From assembly GCA_012064385.1 (NCBI GenBank), contig QRDG01000945.1, forward strand, positions 1 through 64,000: a DNA stretch of 64,000 nt, in the 5' to 3' direction. A model generated the notes under the pieces. The model was not told where the DNA came from and ran no database searches. It saw only the letters and a program-made list of their open reading frames with translations. The translations under genes were made by a program, and so were the position numbers. Each line of letters starts with the position of its first letter. The stretch's first letter is position 1. This DNA comes from Puccinellia tenuiflora (taxonomy: Eukaryota > Streptophyta > Magnoliopsida > Poales > Poaceae). This document shows positions 9,996 to 22,400 of this stretch, piece after piece.

Positions 9996-12900
9996 TCTAC
10001 ACTGTAATAATATTATAATAGGTGGTGATGGTACGCCATCAAACTATCCCTTTAAGTTGATAAAATTACACAACATGCCACCGGTAAGTGAAATAACGAT
10101 TCGAGTTAATTAAAGGGGTTCGTATACCCGGAGGACGCCTACTCCGAGACAAACCTGGCCATCGGGCCGGGCTTTTTGCGGCCCGGCACGCGGCACGCGG
10201 AAAAAGCCCGGCACCGGCCCGGCCCGGCCCGTGGCGTGCCGTGCCCGTGCCGGCCCGTGAAGGAGAGGGGCCGTGCCTGGGCCGCGGCCTCAGGCACGCG
10301 TGCCAGGCCGGCACGGCCCGTTTAGCCTTTTTGCATTTTTTTTTGCTTTTTTTTTTGCATTTTTTTGCTTTTTTTGAACTGAAATTGAAAAAATAGAAAA
10401 AAAAGACAAACAGTACGCGGGCTGACGTGCCGCGGGCCGGCCCGTTTAAGGCCTGTGCCGGGCCCGTGCCTCACTTCCAGGCACATGGGCCGGCCGCACG
10501 GCACGGCACGGCACGAGTGCTTCGCGGGCCTAAAGGTACCGTGCCGGGCCAGGCACGTCAAGCCAGTGGCTGCGGGCCGGCCCGTTGGCCAGGTTTGCTC
10601 TGAGACCCCATCAAGTTGCCGCGGATCCGGTCAATGGGTCGATTCTCTTCCCCATCCACCCTTCCTCGCTCGGCTCCGTGGCCATGCCCCGGCCAGGCTG
10701 CCACGCTCCCCCGCTGCTCCCCTCCCTCCTCCGCCGCCCCCCACTCCGGAGGAGCTGGTGGCCCGCGGTGTCACCACCGCCTTCCTCTGCCCGCCTCCCG
10801 TCCGCGAAACCCCCCACCAACTAGGAGAGCAGGGCCAGCGGCCGCCCCGTCCCGGCCGCCAGCATGCCGGAGGAGCGCCCGGCTCACCGTATGCCGCTCC
10901 GCACCCCACCTCGGGCCGTTACCGACAGGAGCAGCACCAGTTATCGATGGCGGTAAGGTCCCCAGTACGCCGGAGGAGCGCCGAGCCCAGCCATGCCCTC
11001 CCACCCCAGCCGGATCTGGGCAGGGATGCACCGGATCCTGCGCCGCACCCCACCTCCGGTCGTCACCTACAAGCAGCAGCGCCGTGGCCTCCTTTCATCC
11101 CCGACCGCGCCCCCATCGGCATGTTCGTGCCAAATCGACGGCAACAACTCCCTCCACTGTCCACACAGCTCCTGCTTGCCGAACCTCTGCTGCCCGCCTG
11201 TCCCAACCTGCTCCGCCACTGGATCCTCGCCGCTACAGGGCCTGGCCATCCTCGACATCGACCCTGCCCCTCGATCTGATCCTCTCCGAGCACCACTAGC
11301 AGGCTTCCGTGCAAGACTGTCTTCTTTGAAGTTACTGTGGACACTTTTGACAGGCGCTGGTAACCGTCAGGTTCCTATACTCCAGAGTCCACCTACAAGA
11401 TCCTAATGACATCTGCTAGAACTGGGCATCAATGAATTTTAACTCAAGTACAGGATATACACGCCTGACCTCAGGATTCAGAGGAGGCGACTATCTCGCC
11501 ATGTTCTGATAAACAACGAACCACACCTGCTTGTTTAATGCCTATTCTCACAACAAGTCTCAATGATGGACTACTAAAAATTAATGTGACAATTCCTGCT
11601 GCCAATCCCTCGGATAAAATGCTTGAATGGTGGCACACATCTTGACTGCAACTCGATCCCTAAGATCAGAATGAAGGGGTTTGATTATTTTGTCATGCTA
11701 ACTTGCTGGAGCATTTGGTTCTCTCCGGGTATACTTTCCTCTCCCTGCACTCATTCTATGTTTAAATAAATTGCTTCTAGAGACTCCATTGTTTAGGCTT
11801 GGTAACGGTACACAAAGGCCGGTGCTGCCCAACTAAGCTCTTGTCGAGTAGTACAGTTCTCAAAATTAAAACTCTTGTCGAGTTTGTTGGTTCCGGCCCA
11901 GAAAAATCCTCCGCCACTGTTTTCATCCGCGTCTCTGCCTCGCGTCACGCCCGAACCTCTACGCGAGCACGGCCGGGAGAGCGCACTCGTGCAGGTCGGC
12001 TTCTTGGTGCTGTGCGCTGGCCTTCGGGCATCGCCGCCGCCGCCCGCCGGAAGCCACCTCCGTCGGTTCGCCGTGGCCATCATCACTTGGGCTGAGCGAT
12101 CGACGCCACGCCGCTTCCACCTCAGAATGCAGCGCCTGGAGCAGTCGATCCGAGGTCCATGGCCACGGGTCCATGCCGAGACTGAAGGTCGTGTTGCCCT
12201 CTGCTGGTCCTGGAGAGGACAAGAATCCCCATCCGTAGCCCCTCCCCCGTCCCGAACTCACCTCCCCTCAACTCAAGTGTTGGTTGCCTTGTGGTGTTTG
12301 TAGGATTGTGTGAGCAAGGTTTGGGAGGTCGGGAATAGCCACGGCCGCCGGTTTGGTACAGCTCCGCTCCCCATGTCAGGTTTCCTGGCGGCGACATGAG
12401 CTTCACCGGGAGCGCATCTAATCGCCAAGGTCCTGTCTGTTCCCAGTGCGCCTAGGTAGTGAAGAGCTCAAGTACAGAGTCTGATGTTATGAAGTTCGAG
12501 CTGGACTCAGAACCAAGCCACTTCTCCGTATAATTTTGCTGTTCTTGCATGTTAAAGTAAAAAATCCATGTCAAATGATTTATTTTGGAGGTACTTTGTA
12601 TGCTCGTCTGAGTTTTTTTATATATATTTGCAATTTCTGCATAGTAATTTTAGGTTGAATCTGCTTTGGAATTTGCTAGGATTATCGTGGCCGGTTTGGA
12701 CTTCCGTACCTTTGTATTTTCACTGGAAGCAAGTACCTTGTTGTCCTGGTCTGTCCATGGCATTATTTTACACAAGTAAACTTCAAATCTGCTATTTCTG
12801 TGAACTAATAAACTGATAGCAGTGGTACTTCGTGTTGATTGGCATTTCTTGTCTTCAAGGATACATGGATTAGGCAAGCTTAAAGATTGTTCGGTGATTA

Positions 12901-13085
12901 CTTTGCTAATTTTGCTACTTTGTTTCTGATCTTTGTTGTGATATAATGTGATCTGTAGCCAATAATTGTTTTGTAAACCATAAATCATGGACATTGTGAT
13001 CTTCCGTGCTCCCTAGCTCTTCAGCTATATTTTCCCATAATACATATCATTCGTCGCCCGTTGCAACGTATGGGTATTTTGCTAG
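9996..13085 (+). mobile_element. Helitron (first of a tandem pair), non-autonomous
   Basis: The 5' end is taken at TCTACACTGTAATAATATT (preceded by A), followed by TAATAGGTGGTGATGGTACG, which recurs at the start of the Helitron at 25544. The 3' end has a CCCGTTGCAACGTATGGG hairpin and then CTAG at 13082-13085. There is no Rep/helicase gene. It carries GC-rich segments (10600-11300, 11860-12420) that look like captured gene or leader DNA but match no protein I know, and a nested hAT at 10150-10597. The 5' boundary is less certain than the 3' one. Confidence 0.7.
10150..10597. mobile_element. GC-rich hAT-type MITE
   Basis: Terminal inverted repeats start CAAACCTGGCCA (left) and end TGGCCAGGTTTG (right), and continue into GGGCCGG. 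The flanks are CTCCGAGA (10142-10149) and CTCTGAGA (10598-10605), an 8-bp TSD with one mismatch, the size expected for hAT. The 448-bp element consists of GGCCCGGCACG-like repeats around a T-rich and A-rich core. It has no coding capacity. It was inserted into the Helitron. Confidence 0.85.
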
Positions 13086-13278
13086 TAATAATAAAAGGAG
13101 TAAGGCTTATTCCGGTCAAATCGTCCGTCACTAATTTTACCGTTTTATCCTCCCACCAAATCACATATAACCACAAAATTACCACTGTACCGGTTCGTTG
13201 CTTTTATTTCTCCTCTTCCCCACCGAACGTCTCACGGCTCGCCCAGGCGGAATCGAAGCAGCTCCGACCAACCTCGCA

Positions 13279-15727
13279 ATGCCGCCGCTGCTCCCCACCA
13301 AGTCCTCCTTCTACGCGGCGGCCGCCGCCGGTGTAAATCGGCCGGATTCGATCCACGCCTCCGCCTCCCCTCCGCGCAAGAAGCTCGCCCTCCCAGCGTC
13401 CGCCACTACTAGGAAAACGCTTATAGCAGCACACGTTATCGCTGGCTGTTTGCAATATTGTCGCCGGTGGTAATGGGTGACGGGCCAGCCTCAACTTACC
13501 GCCGGCGGTTTGGCCCAAAACCGCCGGGATAAGCTAACTTACCACCGGCGGTTTCAGACCAAACCGCCGGCGTAAGTGGGCCCCGAAACTGGCCGACTGG
13601 GCCTCAACTTAGCGCCGGCGGTTTGGCCCAAAACCGCCGGGGATAAGCTAACTTACCACCGGCGATTTTGGGCCAAACCGCCGGCGGTATGTGTGCCTGG
13701 AAACTGGCCGGATGGGCTCAGACTTACCCCCGGCGGTTTAGGCCAAACCGCCGGCGGTAATTTAGCTTACAGGTGGGTCCCGCTCCGTGGCCTTACCTTT
13801 CTTCAATCGTCCGCACTGTCGCCATCCCCAATTGCGACCGCGATGCTCCCCTCCTCCTCCCTCCCAGCCCTAACCTAGCCTCCCGCCAGTCGTCCTCTTT
13901 TCAGATCCCTCCCAAGGCCTCGCCTCGCGGGGGTCACCGCCGATGGCCGCGTCGCCCTCCTCTCCCCTATTCGATCCCTCCGCCCGGCTACACCACCGCG
14001 TCCCCAACATCCCCACTTCCTCTCTGGAGCACGCCCTCCTATTGATCGAGCCGATTCGGAGCTGGTAGGAGCGGTGATGGAGGCGGTGAGGTGCCTCCGG
14101 AAGTCGACGCCGTGGCGGCATCTGAGCGAATGCCGGCGCCCTCATCTGCCATGAGGGCAGCAACATCGAGCGGCAGATCTGAGCTTCGCCCTCCCCTGCT
14201 CTTCGCCATCGTCTCCCCGATTGGATCCTCGACCATCTCCATGCCGATTCAATCCCTCGCTTCAGTTTTCCCGAATCCTATTGTGCTCAGGTTGCTGCTC
14301 TTCTAACGATTTGGTTTTGTTTGTGCTTGGTGCTCACAGTCTACGGAGAAGACGCTGGCGAACTCCATGCGGGAGATCAAGATGCAGAAGCTCGTCCTCA
14401 ACATCTCCGTCGGCTAGTCAAGATCGCCTCATGTGCGCATCCAAGGTATAAATACGGCCATTTATTTATCCTATTCCTCTCCTGGTTGATTGCGCTCGTG
14501 CTTGTGGGATTCAGATTAGTTCCGTCTGGATATATTCCTATGCTGGCTGTTAGCTTTGGTGATCCGTAGCTAGTATCAACATGCACGGGGTATTGTTCTA
14601 TGTATGTCTGTAGAAGTGCCTTTGATAACGCATCCAGAGAGAAATTCTTCCATTTTACTGATTGTATGTGGCGATCTCATCTCGGGTTGTATGTGTCTAC
14701 AGTTTTGTAGAGTATCTTCATTTTTGTCTCGTGTTATGTAGAACATTTGGCTCATAATTCATCTCTGTATAACATCAGCTTTTACTTGTTAATAGTTTAA
14801 TTTGATTAGCTCTTTGAGCCTGTATGCCCACTAATTGCATGATTGCAGCTTTCATTTACTAGATTGGAGAATCATGCACCAGTAGAATATGTATGCTATT
14901 TACTTCAGAATCATGCACTTGCTGTCATTTAACTCAAGTATATAAATTTTCTTATCTTGGTTGCCATGTGTCACCTTTGATGCATCAAATCCTACTTTCA
15001 ATTATCAATAACATTGTTCTCTGTTTTGAACTTGTTCAGTTTGGCATGGTAATGGCCATGCTATGATGATTTCCAAATCATATTTCTCCTTTCTCTGCTT
15101 CTATTGGACTGTTTCTAATAATTCTGGGTATTAGTAATTTAAAGTTTGGATTTTCCTTCAGATTTGAGATAGTTCCTATATGTTGTCTAAGGATATTAGG
15201 GGCACACGTGTGGTTGTGGTGTTTTCTCTTATTCCAAGATACTAACCACGTGTGTGTTTGTTTGTAGGCGGGAGGAAAAGAATGAGATAGGAAGATATGC
15301 TTGTGTGCTGTCATATTACTTTTTGCTGTTCTTTATTGACTGTTAACTAATTTAGAGTTCAAACAATTGTATCGAGGATTCTTGTGTGCTGTTAACCAAT
15401 TGTTCTTTTGGTGTATATTCTTGTATCGAGGATTCTTGTATATTCTTGTGTATATCAAACAATTGAAAATGCGTCTCATGGGTACACCTAGTTTTGGTGT
15501 ATATTCTTGTATATATTGTGTATATTCTGCATATTCTGTGGTTGCCGGCGGTTTGCAAACCGCCGGGGATAACCCAATTTTGGCCGCCGGCGGTAAGGGT
15601 TTCCCTAGTAGTGCGCGCCCTGCCTCCCCGCGTTCTCCGCCCCCAAGAAGGTCGCCCTTCGCCTGAACCCGCCCCCGTCCGCCGCTGCCAGGCCGCGGCC
15701 GCCCCCTACCACGTCGGCGGCGTCCAG
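13279..15727 (+). pseudogene. captured first exon of unknown gene, split by CACTA
   Basis: The ATG at 13279 opens a frame (PPLLPTKSSFYAAAAAG, then PPRKKLALPASA) that runs into the CACTA at 13404. Taking out the CACTA and one CGC target copy, the frame continues without a break from 15617 (PCLPAFSAPKKVALRLNP) to a possible splice donor, CCAG/GTGCGC, at 15727. The low-complexity alanine/proline-rich content resembles a plastid or mitochondrial transit peptide region of a grass gene. The source gene is not recognised. The frame is intact only without the insertion. Confidence 0.5.
13404..15613. mobile_element. non-autonomous CACTA element, TSD CGC
   Basis: Starts CACTACTAGGAAAACGC and ends GGTTTCCCTAGTAGTG. 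It is flanked by CGC at 13401-13403 and 15614-15616, the 3-bp TSD expected for CACTA. The subterminal regions hold repeated CCGCCGGCGGTTT / AAACCGCCGGCGG boxes (13460-13770 and 15545-15595). The interior has no transposase. GC-rich pieces at 13830-14420 may be captured DNA. Confidence 0.92.
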
Positions 15728-15856
15728 GTGCGCGGAATATGTGGGTTGTGTAGGAGGAACGGGAGCGAGCGGTGCGCTGCTATTTGGACGGAGGAGGAGG
15801 CGAGGAGCATCCTGCCAGGGACGTTTCCTCTGGAATGGAACGTCAGGCACAGAAGA

Positions 15857-16050
15857 TGCGCCGCCTGCAGCTCCATGGCACGCGCCCCAGCAGCCCCACG
15901 CTGCTTCTGCTCCCACCAGCCTTCGTCCCCATCGCCGAGCATGCATCTGCCCGCCGCCGTGCCGCCAGCATCCGTTCGCCCACATGCGCTGATGCGCCGC
16001 CTGCAGCTCGAGCTCGCGTCCCAGCAGCCCGACGCCGTTTGCGCTCCCAC
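15857..16050. repeat. imperfect tandem duplication in captured DNA
   Basis: ATGCGCCGCCTGCAGCTC at 15857 recurs at 15991, each followed by CAGCAGCCC and GCTCCCACCAGCCT. The offset is about 134 bp and each copy spans roughly 65 bp. It lies in GC-rich Helitron cargo after the likely splice donor. No gene is recognised here or in 16080-17050. Confidence 0.6.
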
Positions 16051-17062
16051 CAGCCTGTGGTCGGCGGCAGCTAGCTAGCTAGCTATGTGCGCAAACATCC
16101 ATCAGTTCATCACGCCCTCCGCTCCGACTACAACTCTGCTCAACCACGCCCCGGCTACAACTCTGCTCAACCACGCTCAGGTGGGATGTCCGATATGGAG
16201 TTATGGACTCCTCTTTACCTGTTTGTCAAGCCTGTAAGAAGGACGCGATTCCCTGGGTAAAAACCCAGCTCAATCTCAATTGCAAGTTTCATTGCTCGAA
16301 ATTTCCGCTCGTGTTCGACATTTCCAAGGTCCGCTCGTTCTGACGACTTCGCCAAAACTCGGTCCGCCTCGCCGGAATTCCGTCCGCGCGTGCTCCACTG
16401 AAGGTAACCGGATTTAGATGAATCACATATGCCCTTATTTATTTTCCCCTCTTCCAGGTCCAATTCCTTTTGTGGGTAACTGGGTACTGTATGTATGCCT
16501 GTGTTCTGAACATTCAAAACTGCCTGTGTTCTGAACTAGGATTGACACCACAGGCATGAGCCCATGATTAACTGTAATTGGTGTCACAGACCCCTATTTT
16601 GCATATGTTGCCGGGTGTTTTGCTAAACGAGTACTAATCAGAATTCAGAACTGAAGTACTACTACAATGTAGTTGGCACATGTGCTTTATGAACTGAAGT
16701 AATAAAGTAGGAAAGTAATACTGATTCCCTTTTTGTGCGGTCGCTGGGCTCGAGGCGTCTGTGTCCGCAGCCCCGTGTCTGGACGTTCGGGCCAGTCATC
16801 CGTGTGTAGTTAACTCAATTTTTTCTCTGATCCTGTATATTGTTTCATTTAGAATACTCCTGATTGGTTCATAACTATACTGAAACAAATTGATAGACAG
16901 AAAATACATAGAACCACTCTCCAACTTTACCCTTTAAGAACAACCAGCACAATGTTCATATTTTGTCGCTTCACTCGGTAGTACAGCAAGAGTAAGCCTA
17001 CATACCTTCTGAATCCTATAAACACCACGGACAACCAGTTTGTTAGGGTTTTTTATATTTAG

Positions 17063-18086
17063 GAGCTGTTTTACGGTGATTGGGCCGGAACCCGTGGTTC
17101 CGTTCAGTTCCGTCGTATATCTTTTTTTTAACCGTTGATTATGACATGATTTATTTTGGCCGTTGATTAAAACATGAGGAAGTTGGCCCGTTTTTTTTTC
17201 ATTTTACTTGAACCGTTCACATTCTCAATCCAGCTCCATCCAATCCAATTGATGTTTTCAGTTTGAAACGATCGTGGACAGCAGGAGCTCTCAGGGACTC
17301 ATGGCTTGGAGATGGTCCATGGTGGACAAGGACATGAGCCATGACGCAGGGATGCATCCTGCAGTCTCGTTCCACCCTATACAATGCCTCGTTTGACGGC
17401 GGCGTGCGGCGCCAGATGCTCCTCGTCTGCTGGGATCAGGAGCCCTGCCGTGATGATTTATTAATTCTACTTCCCATCGACGGCTTGCTCTTGGAGGTAC
17501 AGCTCCGCGTACTGCCTTATTGTGGCTGCGGCCGCGCTCTCCCGCACCGCCACGAGCTGCACGTCGGCGGCCACGGTAGCGTACAACCGGCGAAGCCGAC
17601 CTCAACCTTGTCCCGCGCCATGGGGACCTGTGGACGCCGGGCTCATCCCTGTCCTTGTCCCGTGCCACGAGCTGGCTGGACGAGTAGGTGTCGCGAGCTC
17701 GGCAAGGTGGACTTAGACGCAGACGAGCTGGGCGCTACGCCGTCCTCCTCGAGCCGTCCTCCCGCGGAGCTGTCCGGCAGAAAAGAAATTAAGTCGGACA
17801 AAGGAGAGAGAAAAGAGAAGAGAGCGAAAAGAGAAGAAAGTATCGCACATCGGACGTGAAGCAATTTCAGTTATTTATAGCCTTAAAATTACGAATGTGT
17901 CCTTAAAAAATATAGGTACCAGTCCCACGTAATTTTGGTTCCATCCCCATATAATTTCAGTATTGTCCCCACGTAATTTCGGTTCCGTCCCCATAATTTC
18001 GGTTCCGTAAGTCTTGTTCCGTCCATTTTAACACCGTTAGATCGAACTGATGGACGGTCTCTAAAATTGCCAACCACCGTAAAACT
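17063..18086. mobile_element. Mutator-like element with 9-bp TSD, carrying foreign DNA
   Basis: The ends match as inverted repeats (GTTTTACGGTGATTGG at left, CCAACCACCGTAAAAC at right, one mismatch). They are flanked by TATATTTAG at 17054-17062 and 18087-18095, a perfect 9-bp direct repeat as made by Mutator-type transposases. Inside is a GC-rich part (17290-17780) with open frames on both strands and no recognised domain, so it could be a Pack-MULE with captured DNA. Towards the right end, the phrase CCCACGTAATTT or CCCATATAATTT recurs several times. Confidence 0.75.
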
Positions 18087-18222
18087 TATATTTAGAAATA
18101 CTATCATATTTTCATTTTGATTGAATTTCCATTTAATTTTCGGAATCCTCATTTATGTGTAGTTCGTGATCCGTTTCTGAATTAGTATTTGTCGCTTAAC
18201 TTTTATTTTCCTCGTGATGCAG

Positions 18223-18589
18223 AAAATGGATCGGAACGTCGAAACAACCACTGTTGAGGATTTTGATAACCAGCCTTTTAAAAAAGCAAAACATTCTGAA
18301 TCAAATGTTTTGGATGATCCATTGCCATCACCTACCCTCCCGGCATCATCCCTGGTTTCTGAATGTTCTGAGTCGATTGGTTCAGAATCAGATAATAAAT
18401 TGTGATCCATTGCCATCACCTCTATCACCAACCATGTCGACGCTACCTCCAACTTCTGAATCCATGAATGAAGAAACGGTTTTAGAAGATGGTGACAAGC
18501 AAACAGTTTCAGAGAATGATGATAAGCAAACATATGAACCTAAATATATAATAAATGATGTAACATATGACTACCTCCCACAAGGATAG
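18223..18589 (+). pseudogene. degenerate exon in Helitron, unknown protein C-terminus
   Basis: A good acceptor (T-rich tract, GATGCAG) precedes an exon reading MDRNVETTTVEDFDNQPFKK, then DDPLPSPTLP and SECSES. A stop follows at about 18402. A one-base shift restores a second similar block (DPLPSPLSPTMSTLPPTSES), so the exon contains an internal duplication with a frameshift. The second part ends in TYDYLPQG then stop. It might be the tail of a Helitron-associated RPA-like gene or of a captured host gene. I cannot tell which. Confidence 0.4.
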
Positions 18590-19417
18590 AGATTGTAATT
18601 GTCCTGATCAAAGCTTTTCTTCTGGAGGAATAGCTGTGTTTAATTAATATGGTTGCCTCATGCTATTGTAGTTTAGAATAGTGCTTTAATATCCAATGTT
18701 AGTTTGACGAATAAATTTCCTTTTGGTGTTCTTTCTTTGTAGTAACTAAACATTTTGTTTTTAGTTTGATCAACCAATAAACTTTTGTTACAGTACATTT
18801 TCATATACATAGTGTTAGAATAAAGCGCAATAATTATGTGTTTATTTTCTTCGAGTTATTTCTTCTGACCCTCTTAGTTTTTTTTTTCATCGTAGGGAAC
18901 ATTCCGATGAACCTTGGAGTTATGTTGAGCTCAGTCAGATGGAGTAAAAGGTGTCAATATTTTTCCGTCGCCACAATTCATCTTTTCCAATCATGCCTCA
19001 TTGTAATTTTTCTTTTTTCTCTCCCGTTGCAACGCACGGGCATGTGTGCTAGTGATTCGTTAAGACATGACTGAGACTGATATTTTTGTTGTTGTTAAAA
19101 TGTAGTTTATGTGACAGAAAATTTGATGTCAATGGATTTGATTCATATACAAGAATTACTTATGATTCTGATTTCGTATGACATAAACCATATATGAACG
19201 GGGTAAATTTAGTCTAAGGCTTGTCTTAACGAATAATTTTTTTTGTATATTTTGGGGTGGAGAGGATATCTCATATTGAAACAGCTTTAGTGTAAGTGGT
19301 GGAACAGGTCCAAAAGGATACCTGACTAAAGCTCTTGACGACCAAACAGCAGAAAGGGCCGCTATGACATTTCTGGCTGCTGTGACACATGCATGCAAGC
19401 ATTTGAAGCAAGCGGAT

Positions 19418-22400
19418 TTATTCATATTCGGTTCCGTCAACCGATAGATGCAGCCTTCGAACTTGACAAATTTCTATGCACAATGCATTTAGCTCTTTGC
19501 TGCACTCGTACAGTTCCATGTCCTTCAGCGAAGCTGGGAGACCCCCCACGGGTAAGGAAGTGATACGTTCACAACCTTCAAGATTAAATATTTCCAGTGA
19601 TGCAAGGGACTGAAAATCTTCAGGCAGTGATCTGAGATTCTTAATATTTATCAATTCAAGATGCCTCAAGGAGGTGAGAAGTAGAAGTGCTTTTCCATGA
19701 TCATCTGTCCATACGCCCACCATATGGGATCCACGAATGATCAGTTTCTTTAGACAAGTTAGCTGACTGCATATTGGCATACATAGGACACCCGTGTCAT
19801 CAATATCAAGTACCTGAAGTGTTCCCATGAAGTAGCTGTGCTCGCTCTGAACTTCTGCCTCTGTTGAGAGCCATGACATTAAGCCTGGAGAGTTCTCAAC
19901 TTTCAACTCCTTCAGACCCACAAGGGATTTAAGACCTTCAAAAGAAATCAATGTAGCGCAGCCTTCGATGCAAACCTTCTGCAGTGCTGTGCAGGAATGC
20001 AGATCCATACATGCCAAATTTGGATTGTTATCTATACTCACTGTTGTCAAGGTGCTGAGCGACGCTCTGAGTGACAGTAGCGACTCGCTTTCATGGATTT
20101 TCAAATCCCGCAACGCTTTACACGACTGCAAACCTTCAATTGACGATAGCAATCGACACCCTTCAATACTCAGGTCTTGTAATGCAGTGCAAGAATACAG
20201 GTTGACACTTGTCAAAGATAAACAGTTGAAGACTTGTAATTCGACAAGGGAGGAGAGTTGTGAAAACTGCACAGAGCTGTCTTCGATACCAGTCAGAACG
20301 AGTTTTACCAGAGAAGACGGAGGTACGCAAGATGCTCTTCCTGAAATCATAGTTGATAGGAGAGTAGGACAATTTTTAATGACGACTTCCCTAAGAGAGA
20401 CAAATCTTCCGAAGCCTTTCCGGCTCGAAAAATGCATCTCTGAACTTTCATCACCATCCTTTTTGAAAGTGAACTGCAACATCTCTAGAGTCTTCAAGCA
20501 ATTGGAAGCGATTTGCAAAGAGTCTTCTGACATTTGGTTGTGTTCATTTGTAAACAACCCGACAGGCAACGAAGTTATCTCGGTACAGTTAGTTAGGATA
20601 AGATTCTTGAGTGCTGGAAGGCTCAGCAGGAGCTGCAACAGATGTTGCTCCGTAACGTTGCAGGATTCAAACTCGAGTTTTTCAACTGATGGTGGCAGAA
20701 TGAGCTCGACATCATTAGAGAATAGTTTGGTGCACAAATTCATTTTGAACGTTTTCAAGGATTTCAAATGTTGCAAGCCCTCCCATGGCAGGTATGTGAG
20801 ATGTGGATAGGTTTTGATTTCAAGGTCCACAAGATTCTTCAGTTTGTCAAACACGAACAAACTTTCCTCAATTCTCGAAAAAGATCGAGAGTGACTTCCC
20901 TTGATTTCCATGCGGAGCCCATTGGATGGGCCTGTTCGAAGTTGAAATTCCTGGTCAGATGATTGCAACCACAAATCTACGTGCGCTAGAGAGTCTATGC
21001 CCAGAAGTTGCGGGATGTTACTATGACTGAAGCACCAGTCCTTATGAACCACAAGCCGGTGAAGACTGGTAAACTGGAAATCTTGCAGTACCGGCAAGGG
21101 AAACTCCTTCAATCGATCACAATTCTCCACTTCAAGAACCCCCAGACTCCTGCATAACTGCTCCTTGTCCAAAATTGTACAGTGCCTCAATCTTGGCAAG
21201 TAGCGTAAAATCAGTATCTCCAAACAACCAATCACAATTGCGGATATCCTAGCCATACGATCCAAATGAAGCTCTCGAAGCAGAGGTAACTGATGCGGTT
21301 CTGGAATTGTGTGCCACTTAGAGCAGTTATCCAAATGAAGTGAGCGCAATGAAGTGAGATGAATATTGTTTCGGAGCCATGACGGTAAATGATATCTGTA
21401 TGCTTCGATTTTAAGATTTATAAGACCAGCATGTGGCTGAAGATCCTCAAGGATAGGAAATTCACTTGAAATACCAGCATGTTGCCCATGCACACCATAC
21501 CATGATAAGCGCAGAGTAGTGAGGTGGACCTTGTCACATATCCTTGCTTCGGCGGCCTCCACTTGGCTTCCTACGTTATCAAGATTGTGAATGTGAATTG
21601 ACCCTCTAAGCTGATTCAATCTTCCCAGCTGTGTTATGCTGAACTCACTCGCTTTCCTGACACCAAATGCCGTGAGCTCTTGAAGAGAAACCATCATTCC
21701 TACGTTAGCTAATTTTGCAACTAACTTTTCCTTGGCAATAAAATGGCGCAAGTTAACAAGCTTATTCATGCCTCTCGGTAAAATTGTGCCTTCTCCCCAG
21801 TTCTTCATTATATCCAGGACTTGCAGATGATATAGACTACATATTTCCTCTGCCAGTTCTAACCTGGGCCCCTGATAAAAGCAGCCTAACTCCAGATAGC
21901 GAAGATTGACAAATGCTGAGATGTTTGCTATCACTGAATCCAAATCAAAGACTGCCATCTCCAGTTTCAACACGCGAACTGATGCCACCTCAGTGAATTC
22001 TTGACGAATTGTGTTTCCAAAAGCCAAGTCAAGTGGACCAAATAGCATGAACGTGCTTAATTTACTTCGTTGCAACTCGCCAAAGGAACTAGAGAAATCT
22101 CGCAGAAAACCCTCATTAAGAAGCACAGTGCCATCTACTTGAGACATATATTCCCTTTCTGTGATTATACTGACATGACGAACAAGCCATGGTGCTTCTT
22201 TTCGCTCACTGTTATCTGTAGTGAAGCTGCCATGTGATGAAACCTTCTGTGCCAAATCATGAATCAGATCGTGCATGATGAGTAAGCGTCCAAATTCAAA
22301 TTCTTTTTGGAGAAATCCCCACTGGACTAGATCGTAGAAGAATTGATCTCCGACATCTTCCAGTCGTGTATGCATGTCAGTGGAAGATACATATTCTAGG

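Larger units (their letters stand above)
13086..19052 (+). mobile_element. Helitron (second of the tandem pair) with captured exons
   Basis: The 3' end is clear: CCCGTTGCAACGCACGGG at about 19023-19040, then CTAG at 19049-19052. The 5' side follows directly on the previous Helitron's CTAG and starts TAATAATAAAAGG ... GTCAAATCGTCCGTC, which resembles grass Helitron 5' ends but lacks the usual TC, so the true start is uncertain. It carries a captured first exon (13279-13403 plus 15617-15727), a degenerate exon at 18223-18589, and nested CACTA and MULE insertions. Confidence 0.6.

Noticed and set aside
10455..11406. Several overlapping proline/arginine/alanine-rich open frames, up to 274 codons
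   Set aside because: GC-rich DNA in which both strands stay open. No domain is seen, and part of it covers the hAT MITE. Treated as Helitron cargo.
16600..16640. Possible Helitron 3' end (TTGCCGGGTGTTTTGCTA)
   Set aside because: There is no proper hairpin and no CTAG at the expected place.
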